A DNA stretch of 32,436 bases. Origin: a virus. Positions 12,635 to 20,186 of this stretch are shown here, one piece after another. Under the pieces are notes generated by a model. The model worked only from the letters and a program-made list of their open reading frames with translations. It ran no database searches and was not told the origin of the DNA. The stretch spans positions 1-32,436 of the IMG/VR virus record IMGVR_UViG_3300021962_000384; one strand, written 5' to 3'. The stretch's first letter is position 1, and every line of letters starts with the position of its first letter. A program made the translations under genes and the position numbers.

Positions 12635-12844
12635 CATGGTGCATACGTTCGTATGTATCGTGTGACAGGGGCATTGCGACGTGTCGCATGTGTCGCGGCG
12701 CTTGTTTGCGCTTGTTCGGCGCTTGCCTGCCTGATGCGCGGCCAGCGGAAGGCACCCTATCCCCCCCCACCCCCTGGCCTGATCGAGTGGGGGTTCCTCT
12801 AAATTTTTAGGCTATATTTTTGTGGTAGCGTTTTTTAAGGTAAA

Positions 12845-12873
12845 AGAACCTCATCCGTATATACGGGGGTTCT
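12845..12873. repeat. Nested palindrome
   Basis: The perfect palindrome CCGTATATACGG (12855-12866) is flanked by outer arms AGAACC (12845-12850) and GGTTCT (12868-12873), giving an interrupted extended hairpin. It follows an AT-rich segment and has no T run after it, so it is more like a protein-binding or processing site than a terminator. Confidence 0.6.
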
Positions 12874-12915
12874 CAAAAAGAGAGTGGCACCTTGTTTATC
12901 TAGGCTGGCGGTGAT

Positions 12916-12970
12916 TTGCCTGGATGCTCTGGTTCCCGAAGTTAGCTTGTTGTCCCATCCGGGCAAGCTA
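12916..12970 (+). other. Mutually exclusive RNA stems, candidate structured leader
   Basis: The 11-mer at 12916-12926 (TTGCCTGGATG) can pair with 12956-12966 (CATCCGGGCAA), all Watson-Crick but one G-U. The 7-mer TAGCTTG (12943-12949), lying in its loop, can pair with CAAGCTA (12964-12970), which shares 12964-12966 with the first stem. The two cannot fully form together, the layout expected of a switching or pseudoknotted RNA. I could not match it to a known RNA family. Confidence 0.4.
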
Positions 12971-13199
12971 GGCTAGGAGAATTCCACCCATTAGCCACGT
13001 TTATCCTGTTTGGTCTGCCACCTACCGTACAGAGGGCTGGATTATGGCCCCACGGAAATAATCATACTACAGCCAAAAAGTGGTTGCAATAGGTTTTATG
13101 GTGATATACACTTTTGTTGAAGCCGAAAGCTGATTTGTACATTCCCTCCAGTGTACGCCACCTGTCAGTGAGTAGGCTTCCTTTTAATGGAGAGGACAA

Positions 13200-13463
13200 A
13201 TGGCATACGAAATGAAGGCTGGTTGGGGTTCTGCTTTTGGTAATGACCAGAAGAAGGAAGATTGGCATGCTGACTTCAGGGGTAAGGTCATGTTGCCGGA
13301 TGACACTGGCGGGCAGGTTAGGTTCCTTGATGTATATCGCAAGAAGGATAAGAACGGTAAGGAATATTTTACTGTCAAGATTGGGAATCTGATGACTGGC
13401 CAGGCGCACCTTGCCAAACCTGCTGGTGGTGTTAAGGAAATGAAAGACGATATTCCGTGGTAG
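13200..13463 (+). CDS. Small protein with SSB-like acidic C-terminal tip
   Basis: An 87-residue protein with a GGAGAGG ribosome-binding site. The middle is beta-rich (GKVMLPDDTGGQVRFLDVYR, then KNGKEYFTVKIGN, about residues 28-63), compatible with a small OB-like barrel and recalling DUF736-type proteins. It ends in MKDDIPW, very close to the DDIPF tip with which bacterial SSB recruits its partners. A single-stranded DNA-binding or SSB-mimic function is inferred from that tip. First gene of the late block, just after the structured region and before the small terminase gene. Confidence 0.6.
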   Translation: MAYEMKAGWGSAFGNDQKKEDWHADFRGKVMLPDDTGGQVRFLDVYRKKDKNGKEYFTVKIGNLMTGQAHLAKPAGGVKEMKDDIPW

Positions 13464-13474
13464 AAAAGGTAAAG

Positions 13475-13888
13475 ATGCCTAATCCTAACAACGTACCCAG
13501 TCTTGATGGCTGGGGCGGGGTTAGGAGCATCAAAAGGCGTTTGAGCAGGTCTGAGACGCTGGTAGCGAATAGGGAAGCGGTGAGTTATGCGCTGCTTTCT
13601 ATGGCGAATACGAAGATTACTGACATCATGGACTGGGATGAGGCTGGTAATGTCAGGGTAAAGCGGGCTAGTGAGATACCGGAACATGCTTTGCAGGCTA
13701 TCAAGTCTATCAAGACTAGGATAGATAAAGACGGTAATCCTATGCTGGAAGTGGATTTGTTTGATAAAGTAGGTGTATTGCGTTTGCTGGCTAAAGCTAG
13801 TGGCCTGCTGGACGCACCGGAGGATTCCGAGAAACCTAGTGTGATCGGGATTAATGTTAAAGCACCAGATATTACGGACGTTGACTAA
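13475..13888 (+). CDS. terS: Terminase small subunit (putative)
   Basis: A 137-residue protein from ATG 13475, preceded by AAAAGG; a GTG at 13457 would overlap the previous gene. The order is a basic N-terminal segment (VRSIKRRLSRSETL), a helix, then ITDIMDWDEAGNVRVKRASE, PEHALQAIKSIKTR and FDKVGVLRLLAKASGLLD, ending in a short disordered tail. This IMDWDExGNV...EIPEHAxxAIK...DKxxxLRxLAKAxGLL pattern is that of phage small terminase subunits, which bind the packaging site. Two genes upstream of the large subunit, with only the MazG-like gene between. Confidence 0.7.
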   Translation: MPNPNNVPSLDGWGGVRSIKRRLSRSETLVANREAVSYALLSMANTKITDIMDWDEAGNVRVKRASEIPEHALQAIKSIKTRIDKDGNPMLEVDLFDKVGVLRLLAKASGLLDAPEDSEKPSVIGINVKAPDITDVD

Positions 13889-14220
13889 TGGACTTTAGCG
13901 AATATCAGAGATTGGCTCTAAAGACTAAGAAGCCTGGCACTAATGAGTTTGACATGACGCACAGTGTCATGGGGCTGGCTGGCGAGGTTGGCGAATATAC
14001 TGACTGCGTTAAGAGGCATCTGATCTATGGCAAGGATCTTGACCGCGCTAACGCACATGAGGAACTTGGAGATATCCTCTGGTTCGTGGCGCTGGCCTGC
14101 AATGCCTTTAACTTTGACATGGGTGCCGTTGCCAGGCTTAACATAGACAAGTTGAGCAAGCGATATCCTGATAAGTATAGCGATGAACTGGCCTCTGCTA
14201 GACTAGATAAGAATGGCTAA
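13888..14220 (+). CDS. MazG-like nucleotide pyrophosphohydrolase
   Basis: A 110-residue all-alpha protein with the MazG-type metal-binding pattern: GLAGEVGEYTDCVKRHLIYG (residues 29-48), carrying E33 and E36, and ANAHEELGDILWFVALACN, carrying E59 and D62. These enzymes hydrolyse NTPs or dNTPs to monophosphates; phage copies may tune nucleotide pools or the host stringent response. It starts on the last base of the small terminase stop and overlaps the large terminase gene by 8 bp, so a dNTP-related enzyme sits inside the packaging operon. Confidence 0.8.
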   Translation: MDFSEYQRLALKTKKPGTNEFDMTHSVMGLAGEVGEYTDCVKRHLIYGKDLDRANAHEELGDILWFVALACNAFNFDMGAVARLNIDKLSKRYPDKYSDELASARLDKNG

Positions 14221-15772
14221 GACTACTGAGAAATCTCAAAAAGAGGTTGGCTATGCTGGCCTTAACCTGGATTTCTCAAAGTCTCCGCTGATCTGGGATT
14301 TCCTGAGTAGCAGTGCGTTTGTCCGTGGCCTGATGGGGCCGGTAGGTAGCGGCAAATCCTATGCTTGCGCCGCTGAGATTATGATGCGGGCTATCAGGCA
14401 GAAGCCATCTCCTATAGACGGAATACGATACACCCGCTGGGCTATTGTCCGTAACTCCTATCCGATGCTGCGTACCACTACGCTCAAGACTTGGATGGAT
14501 CTCTTTCCGGAGGCTACCTTTGGACCGATACATTATACTCCTCCTATCACTCACCATATTAGGCTACCTAGCCGTGGTGATGCTGCCGGTATTGATTGCG
14601 AGGTTATTTTCCTAGCACTAGACCAGCCGAAAGACGTAAGAAAGCTGCTGTCTCTGGAATTGACTGGCGCATGGGTAAACGAGGCGAGGGAACTGCCGAA
14701 AGCCGTAATTGACGGGCTGACGCACCGCGTTGGCCGGTATCCTACAAAGCGTGACGGCGCTCCTACATGGTCTGGTATCTGGATGGATACTAACCCGATG
14801 GACGACGACCATTGGTGGTTCAGGCTGGCAGAGAAAGAAAAGCTGACCGGAAAGTTTGCGTGGAAATTCTTTAGGCAACCAGGCGGCGTAGTTGAAGTAA
14901 AACCTGAAGATCTGCCTGAAAATCCAGAGGCAAACGATCATATCCTTGCTAACGGCAAATGGTGGAAGATAAACCCGAAGGCAGAGAACATCAACAACCT
15001 GCCTGCCGGTTACTACATGCAGATGCTTGGCGGGAAGAATCTGGACTGGATTCGCTGCTATGCCGGAGGAGAATACACTTATGTCCAAGAAGGCAAACCC
15101 GTCTGGCCGGAATACGATGATAACACGATGTCTGGAGATGTTGAACCTGAACCTGGCATCCCGATACAGGTTGGTCTGGACTTTGGTCTTACTCCTGCTG
15201 CCACTATAGGACAGCGCCTGCCCAATGGCCGGTGGATTATCCTGCATGAGATTGTCACATTTGACATGGGACTGGAGCGTTTCGGCCAGCAACTGTTGTC
15301 TGAACTGAATACTAGGTTCCCGCGCTTCCAGACTATGATCTGGGGTGATCCCGCTGGTATGGCTAGGGATGCTATATACGAGGTTACGGCATTCGATTAC
15401 CTGCGAACGCTTGGCCTGAAGGCTAATCCCACGGCAAGCAACGACTTCAAGGTGCGGCGCGAGGCTGCTGCCGCCCCTATGCAGAGGCTGATTACTGGCA
15501 AACCTGGGCTGATTATTCACAGGGATTGCAAGCTACTGCGTAAGTCTCTGGCTGGTGGGTATCACTTCAAACGTATTGCCATAGGCGCTGGGCAGGAAAG
15601 ATTCAAGGATTCCCCAAATAAGAACGAGCATTCACATATTGGCGACTCTTTTGGCTACCTGATGCTGGGTGGCGGCGAATATAACCGCATGACAAGGACT
15701 CGCAGCTATGGCGCAGCGCCAATGCAGGGCGCGGTAGCAAAGATGGACTTTGATGTATTCTCAGTCAATTAG
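14213..15772 (+). CDS. terL: Terminase large subunit
   Basis: A 519-residue packaging motor with both domains. The ATPase domain has Walker A GPVGSGKS (42-49) and a Walker B-type segment ending in AWVNEARE with E157, followed by the coupling-like segment WSGIWMDTNP (187-195). The RNase H-like nuclease domain has three acidic residues: D323 in VGLDFGLTP, D379 in IWGDPAG and D478 in HSHIGDSFGYL. It cuts concatemers and drives DNA into the prohead through the portal. Its end overlaps the next gene by about 20 bp. Confidence 0.95.
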   Translation: MAKTTEKSQKEVGYAGLNLDFSKSPLIWDFLSSSAFVRGLMGPVGSGKSYACAAEIMMRAIRQKPSPIDGIRYTRWAIVRNSYPMLRTTTLKTWMDLFPEATFGPIHYTPPITHHIRLPSRGDAAGIDCEVIFLALDQPKDVRKLLSLELTGAWVNEARELPKAVIDGLTHRVGRYPTKRDGAPTWSGIWMDTNPMDDDHWWFRLAEKEKLTGKFAWKFFRQPGGVVEVKPEDLPENPEANDHILANGKWWKINPKAENINNLPAGYYMQMLGGKNLDWIRCYAGGEYTYVQEGKPVWPEYDDNTMSGDVEPEPGIPIQVGLDFGLTPAATIGQRLPNGRWIILHEIVTFDMGLERFGQQLLSELNTRFPRFQTMIWGDPAGMARDAIYEVTAFDYLRTLGLKANPTASNDFKVRREAAAAPMQRLITGKPGLIIHRDCKLLRKSLAGGYHFKRIAIGAGQERFKDSPNKNEHSHIGDSFGYLMLGGGEYNRMTRTRSYGAAPMQGAVAKMDFDVFSVN

Positions 15773-16250
15773 TTTAATTAATGACATCATAAAGCCACAT
15801 AATGGCGTAGTCATAATGCCATTTGCTGAAGGCCATTTCGATTTCCTGAAGATAGGCCAATCCGACATTGTATCAGCGCAAAGCTATGTGGACATAAGGC
15901 ACAGGATTGTATGTCAGTCCAACATAGGTATTGCATATACGGCGTTTTTGTATAGCAACCCAGTGGCTATATTTGGCTGTGTACCCATCTGGAATGGGGT
16001 AGGTGAGGTATGGTCACTCATGGATAATAGAGCAAAAAAGAGTGCTATCTTGTTGACTAAAATAGGATTTAAGGTATTGTATGTCATTGAGCAATACTTA
16101 TGCTTGCATAGGTCACAAATTACTGTTAAAAGCGCAGATGTAAAAGCTGTACGGTGGGCAAGGGCTTTAGGGTTCAATAATGAGGGAACTCTAAAGAACT
16201 ACGGGCCTGATGGATCTGATTTTTACATGATGGCGAGGACCGCAAAATGA
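15753..16250 (+). CDS. GNAT-fold protein, T7 Gp13-like
   Basis: A 165-residue protein starting at ATG 15753, 20 bp inside the terminase frame (TTG 15750 is an alternative). The central and C-terminal parts, AFLYSNPVAIFGCVPIWNGV, GEVWSLMDNRAKKSAI and SADVKAVRWARALGFNNEGT, then DGSDFYMMAR, follow the acetyltransferase (GNAT) order of the phage Gp13/DUF2833 group. T7 gp13 is needed for the internal core; whether it acetylates anything is unknown. Its position next to the head genes fits. It overlaps the next gene by ATGA. Confidence 0.65.
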   Translation: MYSQSISLINDIIKPHNGVVIMPFAEGHFDFLKIGQSDIVSAQSYVDIRHRIVCQSNIGIAYTAFLYSNPVAIFGCVPIWNGVGEVWSLMDNRAKKSAILLTKIGFKVLYVIEQYLCLHRSQITVKSADVKAVRWARALGFNNEGTLKNYGPDGSDFYMMARTAK

Positions 16251-16492
16251 GTGGACTTTTTGGTGGTGGTGGTGGAGATGGCGGCGCTGCTGCTTCTCTG
16301 GAGCAACAGCGGCAGCAAACCGAGGCAGAGCGTAAGCGCCTGCAAGAAGAGCAGCGTTCTGCTGCTGAACAAATGGCTGGCCGTCGTTCCGCACGACTGC
16401 GAGGCGGTTCTAGGTTGCTGCTGTCAGAGGCGCGACTTTCTCCCGAAACAGGAATTACCGATACTCTTGGTCAATCCAAAACGACTGCTTGA
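16247..16492 (+). CDS. Small Gly/Gln/Arg-rich phage protein
   Basis: An 81-residue, largely disordered protein. A glycine run at the N-terminus (SGLFGGGGGDGG) is followed by a charged coiled-coil-like stretch (LEQQRQQTEAERKRLQEEQR, residues 18-37) and ARLRGGSRLLLSEARLSPET, which recalls the GRxSLL..G ending of small podovirus proteins coded beside terminase or portal genes. Function unknown; probably a minor virion or assembly factor by context. A frame starting at 16251 is its shadow. Confidence 0.5.
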   Translation: MSGLFGGGGGDGGAAASLEQQRQQTEAERKRLQEEQRSAAEQMAGRRSARLRGGSRLLLSEARLSPETGITDTLGQSKTTA

Positions 16493-16500
16493 GGATAAAT

Positions 16501-16656
16501 ATGGAAGCCAAAGAAAAGATGCAGCGCAAAGTCAAGAAGGTAATGCGTGAATATAAGTCTGGCAAACTGAAGTCTAGCAGTGGAGAAAAAGTTACCAGCC
16601 GCAAACAAGCGGTCGCTATCGCAATGTCTGAGGCCGGTATAGCCAAGAAGAAATAA
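16501..16656 (+). CDS. DUF6496 family small protein
   Basis: A 51-residue lysine-rich protein starting at ATG 16501, with GAGGA upstream. The sequence KVMREYKSGKLKSSSGEKVT, then SRKQAVAIAMSEAG, is the signature VMxEFKxGxLkSxsGxxVtxrkQAiAIAlsEAG of the DUF6496 family, very common in phages and of unknown function. It overlaps the next ATG by one base. Similar sequences occur near head genes in other podoviruses; the basic character would allow DNA association. Confidence 0.75.
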   Translation: MEAKEKMQRKVKKVMREYKSGKLKSSSGEKVTSRKQAVAIAMSEAGIAKKK

Positions 16657-17243
16657 TGGCAATAACATACGTCTATCGGGAATCCGAGAACCAGAAAACA
16701 CAGCTTGTCGCTTTAACTCAAAAGGATAAAGACGGCAATCAGGTGCTTTCTGGTTCCGACTTTCCTGTTGTAAACGTCGCCGTAAACCATCACAGGCTGC
16801 ATGAAGGTAGGGCATTTTACGCATTCCACTTAATAAATAATGGCGCTACTCTGGCAGACCAGGCCACTATTGATTTTGTGTTTGCGTCTGCGCTTGGCGC
16901 AAATATGCACGTAACTTTTGGCGGTGCATGTGGCGGTGATGCGGAATTGTTGATGTATGAGGGAACTGTTACAACGGGCGGTACATTATATACGCCACTA
17001 AAAAGAAACAGGCCGTCAACAATAACAAGTAATGTTGCTATGGTTTTAAATCCAACCGTAACTAATGTTGGAACATTGATATCTGCTGATCTTATTGTTG
17101 GTGGCGGAAAGACTAAATCTGGTGGTGGTGGTGCAGAAGGATTGGAATACGTGCTTTCATCACTTACCAATTACATGGTCAGGCTAAAGAATGTATCTGG
17201 CGCTAGTCAGGTGGCTTATCTAAGCCTAGAATGGTATGAATAA
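16656..17243 (+). CDS. Putative virion structural protein
   Basis: A 195-residue beta-rich protein without TM segments or enzyme motifs. It has FPVVNVAVNHHRLHEGRAFY (about residues 37-56), repeated short strands, a CGGDAELLMYEGTVTTGG segment and a glycine-rich loop (IVGGGKTKSGGGGAEG, about 147-162) before a final strand pair ending LSLEWYE. The 'H-R-x-HEGxaF' segment followed by a jelly-roll-like alternation is shared with minor structural proteins of other short-tailed phages. Between terminase and portal, so a head or decoration role is likely. Confidence 0.5.
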   Translation: MAITYVYRESENQKTQLVALTQKDKDGNQVLSGSDFPVVNVAVNHHRLHEGRAFYAFHLINNGATLADQATIDFVFASALGANMHVTFGGACGGDAELLMYEGTVTTGGTLYTPLKRNRPSTITSNVAMVLNPTVTNVGTLISADLIVGGGKTKSGGGGAEGLEYVLSSLTNYMVRLKNVSGASQVAYLSLEWYE

Positions 17244-17568
17244 GAAGCGAATTAAAGATCCTAAAGGCGGGTTGACTGCTTACGGGCGCGAGTATTTCAA
17301 GCGTAAAGAAGGCGCGAACCTGAAGCCTGGCGTAAAAGGCGCGGCAGATACGCCTGAAAAGATGCGTCGCAAAGGTTCGTTCCTTACTAGATTCTACACA
17401 AATCCCAGTGGTCCGCTGAAGAAACCTAATGGTGAACCGACAAGACTTGCTCTTGCTGCCAGGGCGTGGGGCGAACCGGCACCGACAAATGCTGGTGCTG
17501 CTGCAAGACTTGCCGCTAAAGGCAGGGCATTACTAAAACGCTACGAAGCGAGGAAGAAAAATGGCTGA
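17236..17568 (+). CDS. DUF6321 family phage protein
   Basis: A 110-residue, highly basic protein with the ordered motifs GGLTAYGREYFKRKEGANLKPGVK (about residues 11-34), TPEKMRRKGSFLTRFYTNPSG (39-59), NGEPTRLALAARAWGEPAPT (65-84) and AAARLAAKGRALLKRYE. These match the DUF6321 family found beside phage portal genes. Function unknown; the charge and motif spacing suggest nucleic-acid binding. It overlaps the structural gene upstream and the portal gene downstream by 8 bp each. Confidence 0.75.
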   Translation: MNKKRIKDPKGGLTAYGREYFKRKEGANLKPGVKGAADTPEKMRRKGSFLTRFYTNPSGPLKKPNGEPTRLALAARAWGEPAPTNAGAAARLAAKGRALLKRYEARKKNG

Positions 17569-19129
17569 GATGATGAGACTAAAACCAGAGGATATCATTA
17601 AGCGTCACGATATCGCTCTGCGCCGTAAGGACGACTTTAGGGATCTTTATGATGAAGCCTACGAATTCGCGCTCCCGCAACGTAACCTTTATGATGGCTA
17701 TTGGGAAGGAAAAGTTGGCGGATCTAAAAAGATGGCTAGAGTGTTTGACTCAACCGCCATCAATTCTACGCAGCGATTCGCCAATCGTCTCCAATCTGGA
17801 ATCTTCCCGCCGCAAAGGGGATGGTGCAAACTAGAACCTGGTCCTGACATTCCCGCTGACCGTAAGTCAGAGGCTCAAGCTGCGCTGGATATATACACCG
17901 AGAAACTGTTTGCTACTCTGAAGCAAAGCAACTTTGACATTGCTATGGGCGAGTTTCTCCTTGACTTAGCTGTCGGCACAGCAGTTATGATAGTCCAACC
18001 TGGCGACGATATCAACCCCATTAACTTCATTCCTGTTCCGCAATATCTGGTTGCGTTCGAGGAAGGTGCGAACGGCAATGTTGACAACGTATATCGCAGA
18101 ATGCGCCTGAAGGGTGAATCTATCCAGCAGCAATGGAAAGACGCGAAGATTGATCCGCGACTCCAGTTGATGATCGACCAGAAGCCTACCGAGGATGTAG
18201 AACTCATCGAGGCCACTGTTTACGACATGAAGCGCGGTGATTATTGCTACCATGTTATCCACAAGGATACCAAGTCTGAACTGGTGTATCGCAGGATGGC
18301 GTATTCGCCGTGGATTGTCTCGCGGTTTATGAAGGTTGCTGGCGAGATCTATGGCCGTGGCCCGCTGATTACCGCGCTGCCTGACATCAAGACGCTGAAC
18401 AAGACGCTGGAACTGCTGCTGAAGAATGCTTCTCTGGCTATAACCGGCGTATATACGGCTGCTGATGACGGCGTTCTGAACCCGAATACAGTCAAGATTG
18501 TTCCTGGCGCTATCATTCCGGTTGCCCGCAACGGTGGTCCGCAAGGGGAAACCCTGCGTCCGCTGCCTCGCGCTGGTGACTTTAATGTGTCGCAGATTGT
18601 CATCAATGATCTGCGTATGAACATCAAACGTATGCTGCTGGACGAAAGCCTGCCGCCTGACAACATGAGTGCGCGTTCTGCCACGGAAGTTGTCGAGCGC
18701 ATGAAGGAACTGGCGCAGAACTTGGGTAGTGCATTTGGCCGCCTGATTAACGAAACCATGATACCGATTGTCAGCAAGACTCTCAATGTTATGGACAGCA
18801 GGGGCATCATCGACTTGCCGCTGAAAGTCAATGGCCTGGAAGTCAAGATCTCGCCTGTTGCTCCGTTGGCTATGGCGCAGTCTATGGACGAGATCAACAA
18901 GGTTATGCAGTTTGCTCAGATCGCGCAAGCGGCTGGACCGGAAGGCCAGATGTCTCTGAAGGTTGGCGAGATGATCGACTTCGTTGCAGAAAAACTTGGC
19001 GTACCTGCCAGGATTCGCACTTCGCCAGTTGAGAGGATGGAGCGTATGCAGCAGGCCGCTGCACTTGCCCAACAAGCGGCGCAGGCCGCACCAGAGCAGA
19101 TTCCGAATATGATTAAAGCTGTGGCCTAA
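17561..19129 (+). CDS. Portal protein (T7-type head-tail connector)
   Basis: A 522-residue protein of the T7 gp8 (Head-tail_con) family, about the usual length. Recognisable stretches are RKDDFRDLYDEAYEFALPQR (about residues 22-41), VFDSTAINSTQRFANRLQSG with IFPP, YGRGPLITALPDIKTLNKTL, LDESLPPDNMSARSATEVVE and PVAPLAMAQSMDEINK. The C-terminus is Ala/Gln-rich. Twelve copies form the ring through which DNA is packaged and ejected and to which the tail binds. One base overlaps the next ATG. Confidence 0.93.
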   Translation: MAEMMRLKPEDIIKRHDIALRRKDDFRDLYDEAYEFALPQRNLYDGYWEGKVGGSKKMARVFDSTAINSTQRFANRLQSGIFPPQRGWCKLEPGPDIPADRKSEAQAALDIYTEKLFATLKQSNFDIAMGEFLLDLAVGTAVMIVQPGDDINPINFIPVPQYLVAFEEGANGNVDNVYRRMRLKGESIQQQWKDAKIDPRLQLMIDQKPTEDVELIEATVYDMKRGDYCYHVIHKDTKSELVYRRMAYSPWIVSRFMKVAGEIYGRGPLITALPDIKTLNKTLELLLKNASLAITGVYTAADDGVLNPNTVKIVPGAIIPVARNGGPQGETLRPLPRAGDFNVSQIVINDLRMNIKRMLLDESLPPDNMSARSATEVVERMKELAQNLGSAFGRLINETMIPIVSKTLNVMDSRGIIDLPLKVNGLEVKISPVAPLAMAQSMDEINKVMQFAQIAQAAGPEGQMSLKVGEMIDFVAEKLGVPARIRTSPVERMERMQQAAALAQQAAQAAPEQIPNMIKAVA

Positions 19130-19398
19130 TGGCTGGCTGGGAAGATTTAGAGGGCGCTGATATAGACATCCGAGATTCATCCCAAAACAGGGATGACTTG
19201 GACCGTCTATGCCTGCGCGTTTTAGGGACTGAGGATGGAAAGAAGTTGATGCAATGGCTTCGCCAGTCCTTTCTTGAGCAACCAGTAGCCTTGCCTGGTT
19301 CTGCCTCTGACTATGCGTTTTACCGTGAAGGCCAAAATAGCATTATCAGGGATTTAGAAGCGAGGATAACTAGATCTTTGGATAAAGGAAACCTGTGA
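19129..19398 (+). CDS. Bbp19-like phage protein
   Basis: An 89-residue protein with the pattern DLDRLCLRVLGTEDGKKLMQWLRQSFLEQ (about residues 23-51), then ASDYAFYREGQNSIIRDLEARI. This is the 'vfgtpdGxxvLxwL...a..reGqrslv..I' signature of the small Bbp19 family, named after Bordetella phage BPP-1 and coded next to the portal or scaffold. Function unknown. Its place directly after the portal agrees with the BPP-1 order. Its stop overlaps the scaffold start. Confidence 0.65.
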   Translation: MAGWEDLEGADIDIRDSSQNRDDLDRLCLRVLGTEDGKKLMQWLRQSFLEQPVALPGSASDYAFYREGQNSIIRDLEARITRSLDKGNL

Positions 19399-20186
19399 TG
19401 GAAACCCAAGAAAGCCAACCCAGCAACGAAAGCGCAAGCCAAGAAGCTGGCCTATTGGACTCTGCAACCGTATCAACACCAGAGGATCAGGGCCAGCAGG
19501 AACCTAAAGCTATAGAACACCGCGCTCAAGATGCAACAGCAGATGATGAACCGCTAGAAAGGCCAGATTTCTGGCCTGAAAACTTTTGGAACAAAGATAA
19601 TAACGAACCAGACCTAGAGGGCATCGCCAAGTCTTGGATGGATTTGCGGAAGCAGATCAGCCAGGGCAAGCACAAAGCCCCTGCTGACGGGAAATACGAT
19701 ACGTCAGTGTTCGCTAACATTCCTGAAGATGATCCTGTCCGCCAGCATGTTATGGATTGGGCAAAGGAATATGGCGTTAGTCAAACTGCATTTGACGCTT
19801 TGGTTGGCAAAGTAATTGACATGGGCGTTCAGAATGTGGAGGCATCAACAAAAACCATCAAGCAAGAACGTGCGTCACTTGGACCGAATGCCGATGCGAT
19901 TATCAAAGGCATGGTTGATTGGGCTTCTGGCCTGGTAAACAAGGGTGTATGGGGCAAGGATGACTTTGAGGAATTCAAGGTTATGGGTGGTACCGCCAAT
20001 GGAATCAAGGCACTAATGAAGTTGCGCGAAGCCTACGAAGGAACTAGAATTCCAACGTCATCAATACCTGTTGACGGCGCACCAAGTAAAGAAGAACTTT
20101 ACCAGATGGTTGCAGATCCTAGATACAAAACGGATAATGCTTATAGGAGTAAAGTCGAAAAGATGTTTTTGCAGACTTTTCAATAA
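19398..20186 (+). CDS. Capsid scaffolding / assembly protein
   Basis: A 262-residue acidic protein starting at ATG 19398 (GTG 19395 is an alternative), with AAGGAAAC upstream. The first ~60 residues are disordered and Gln/Glu/Ser-rich. RPDFWPENFWNKDNNEPDLEGIAKSWMDLRKQI (about 55-87) is the segment typical of short-tailed phage scaffold (capsid assembly) proteins. Helical regions follow, ending with PSKEELYQMVADPRYKTDNAYRSKVEKMF, the usual C-terminal capsid-binding helix-turn-helix. It guides capsid assembly and leaves before packaging. A terminator follows it. Confidence 0.85.
   Translation: METQESQPSNESASQEAGLLDSATVSTPEDQGQQEPKAIEHRAQDATADDEPLERPDFWPENFWNKDNNEPDLEGIAKSWMDLRKQISQGKHKAPADGKYDTSVFANIPEDDPVRQHVMDWAKEYGVSQTAFDALVGKVIDMGVQNVEASTKTIKQERASLGPNADAIIKGMVDWASGLVNKGVWGKDDFEEFKVMGGTANGIKALMKLREAYEGTRIPTSSIPVDGAPSKEELYQMVADPRYKTDNAYRSKVEKMFLQTFQ

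Larger units (their letters stand above)
12635..13199. other. 565-bp region with no convincing gene, rich in inverted repeats
   Basis: The stretch before the late operon holds, in order: a 14-bp palindrome CATACGTTCGTATG; phased short repeats GTGTCGC and GCGCTTG (12681-12725); eight C in a row (12761-12768) and a hairpin ACCCCC/GGGGGT (12769-12794); an AT-rich T-run segment (12801-12840); a nested palindrome (12845-12873); a cluster of overlapping stems (12916-12970); and a two-level stem CCGT..GGGC..GCCC..ACGG at about 13025-13055. A 49-codon frame with a proline run (12653-12802) lacks a ribosome-binding site. It could be a packaging site, a structured leader RNA or an origin. Confidence 0.6.

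Noticed and set aside
12543-12770. Minus-strand 75-codon frame across the end of the 12335 gene
   Set aside because: It starts at a GTG inside a G run, has no ribosome-binding site and overlaps a better-supported plus-strand gene.
12635-13199. A tRNA, 6S, RNase P or CRISPR identity for the gene-less region
   Set aside because: No TPsiC-like motif, no conserved RNase P or 6S signature and no regular repeat-spacer pattern could be found. The stems are real but match no family I know.
14618-15520. A 300-codon minus-strand frame opposite the large terminase
   Set aside because: It lies wholly within the terminase gene, whose ATPase and nuclease residues are intact; no start signal and no domain.
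16251-16550. Alternative 99-codon frame starting four bases into the 16247 gene
   Set aside because: Its start overlaps the ATGA-coupled gene, it would run through the start of the DUF6496 gene, and its translation is Leu/Cys-rich noise.
17966-19180. A 404-codon minus-strand frame opposite the portal gene
   Set aside because: The plus-strand portal has unmistakable family motifs. The antisense translation is Arg/His/Leu-rich with no recognisable domain and crosses the portal/next-gene junction.
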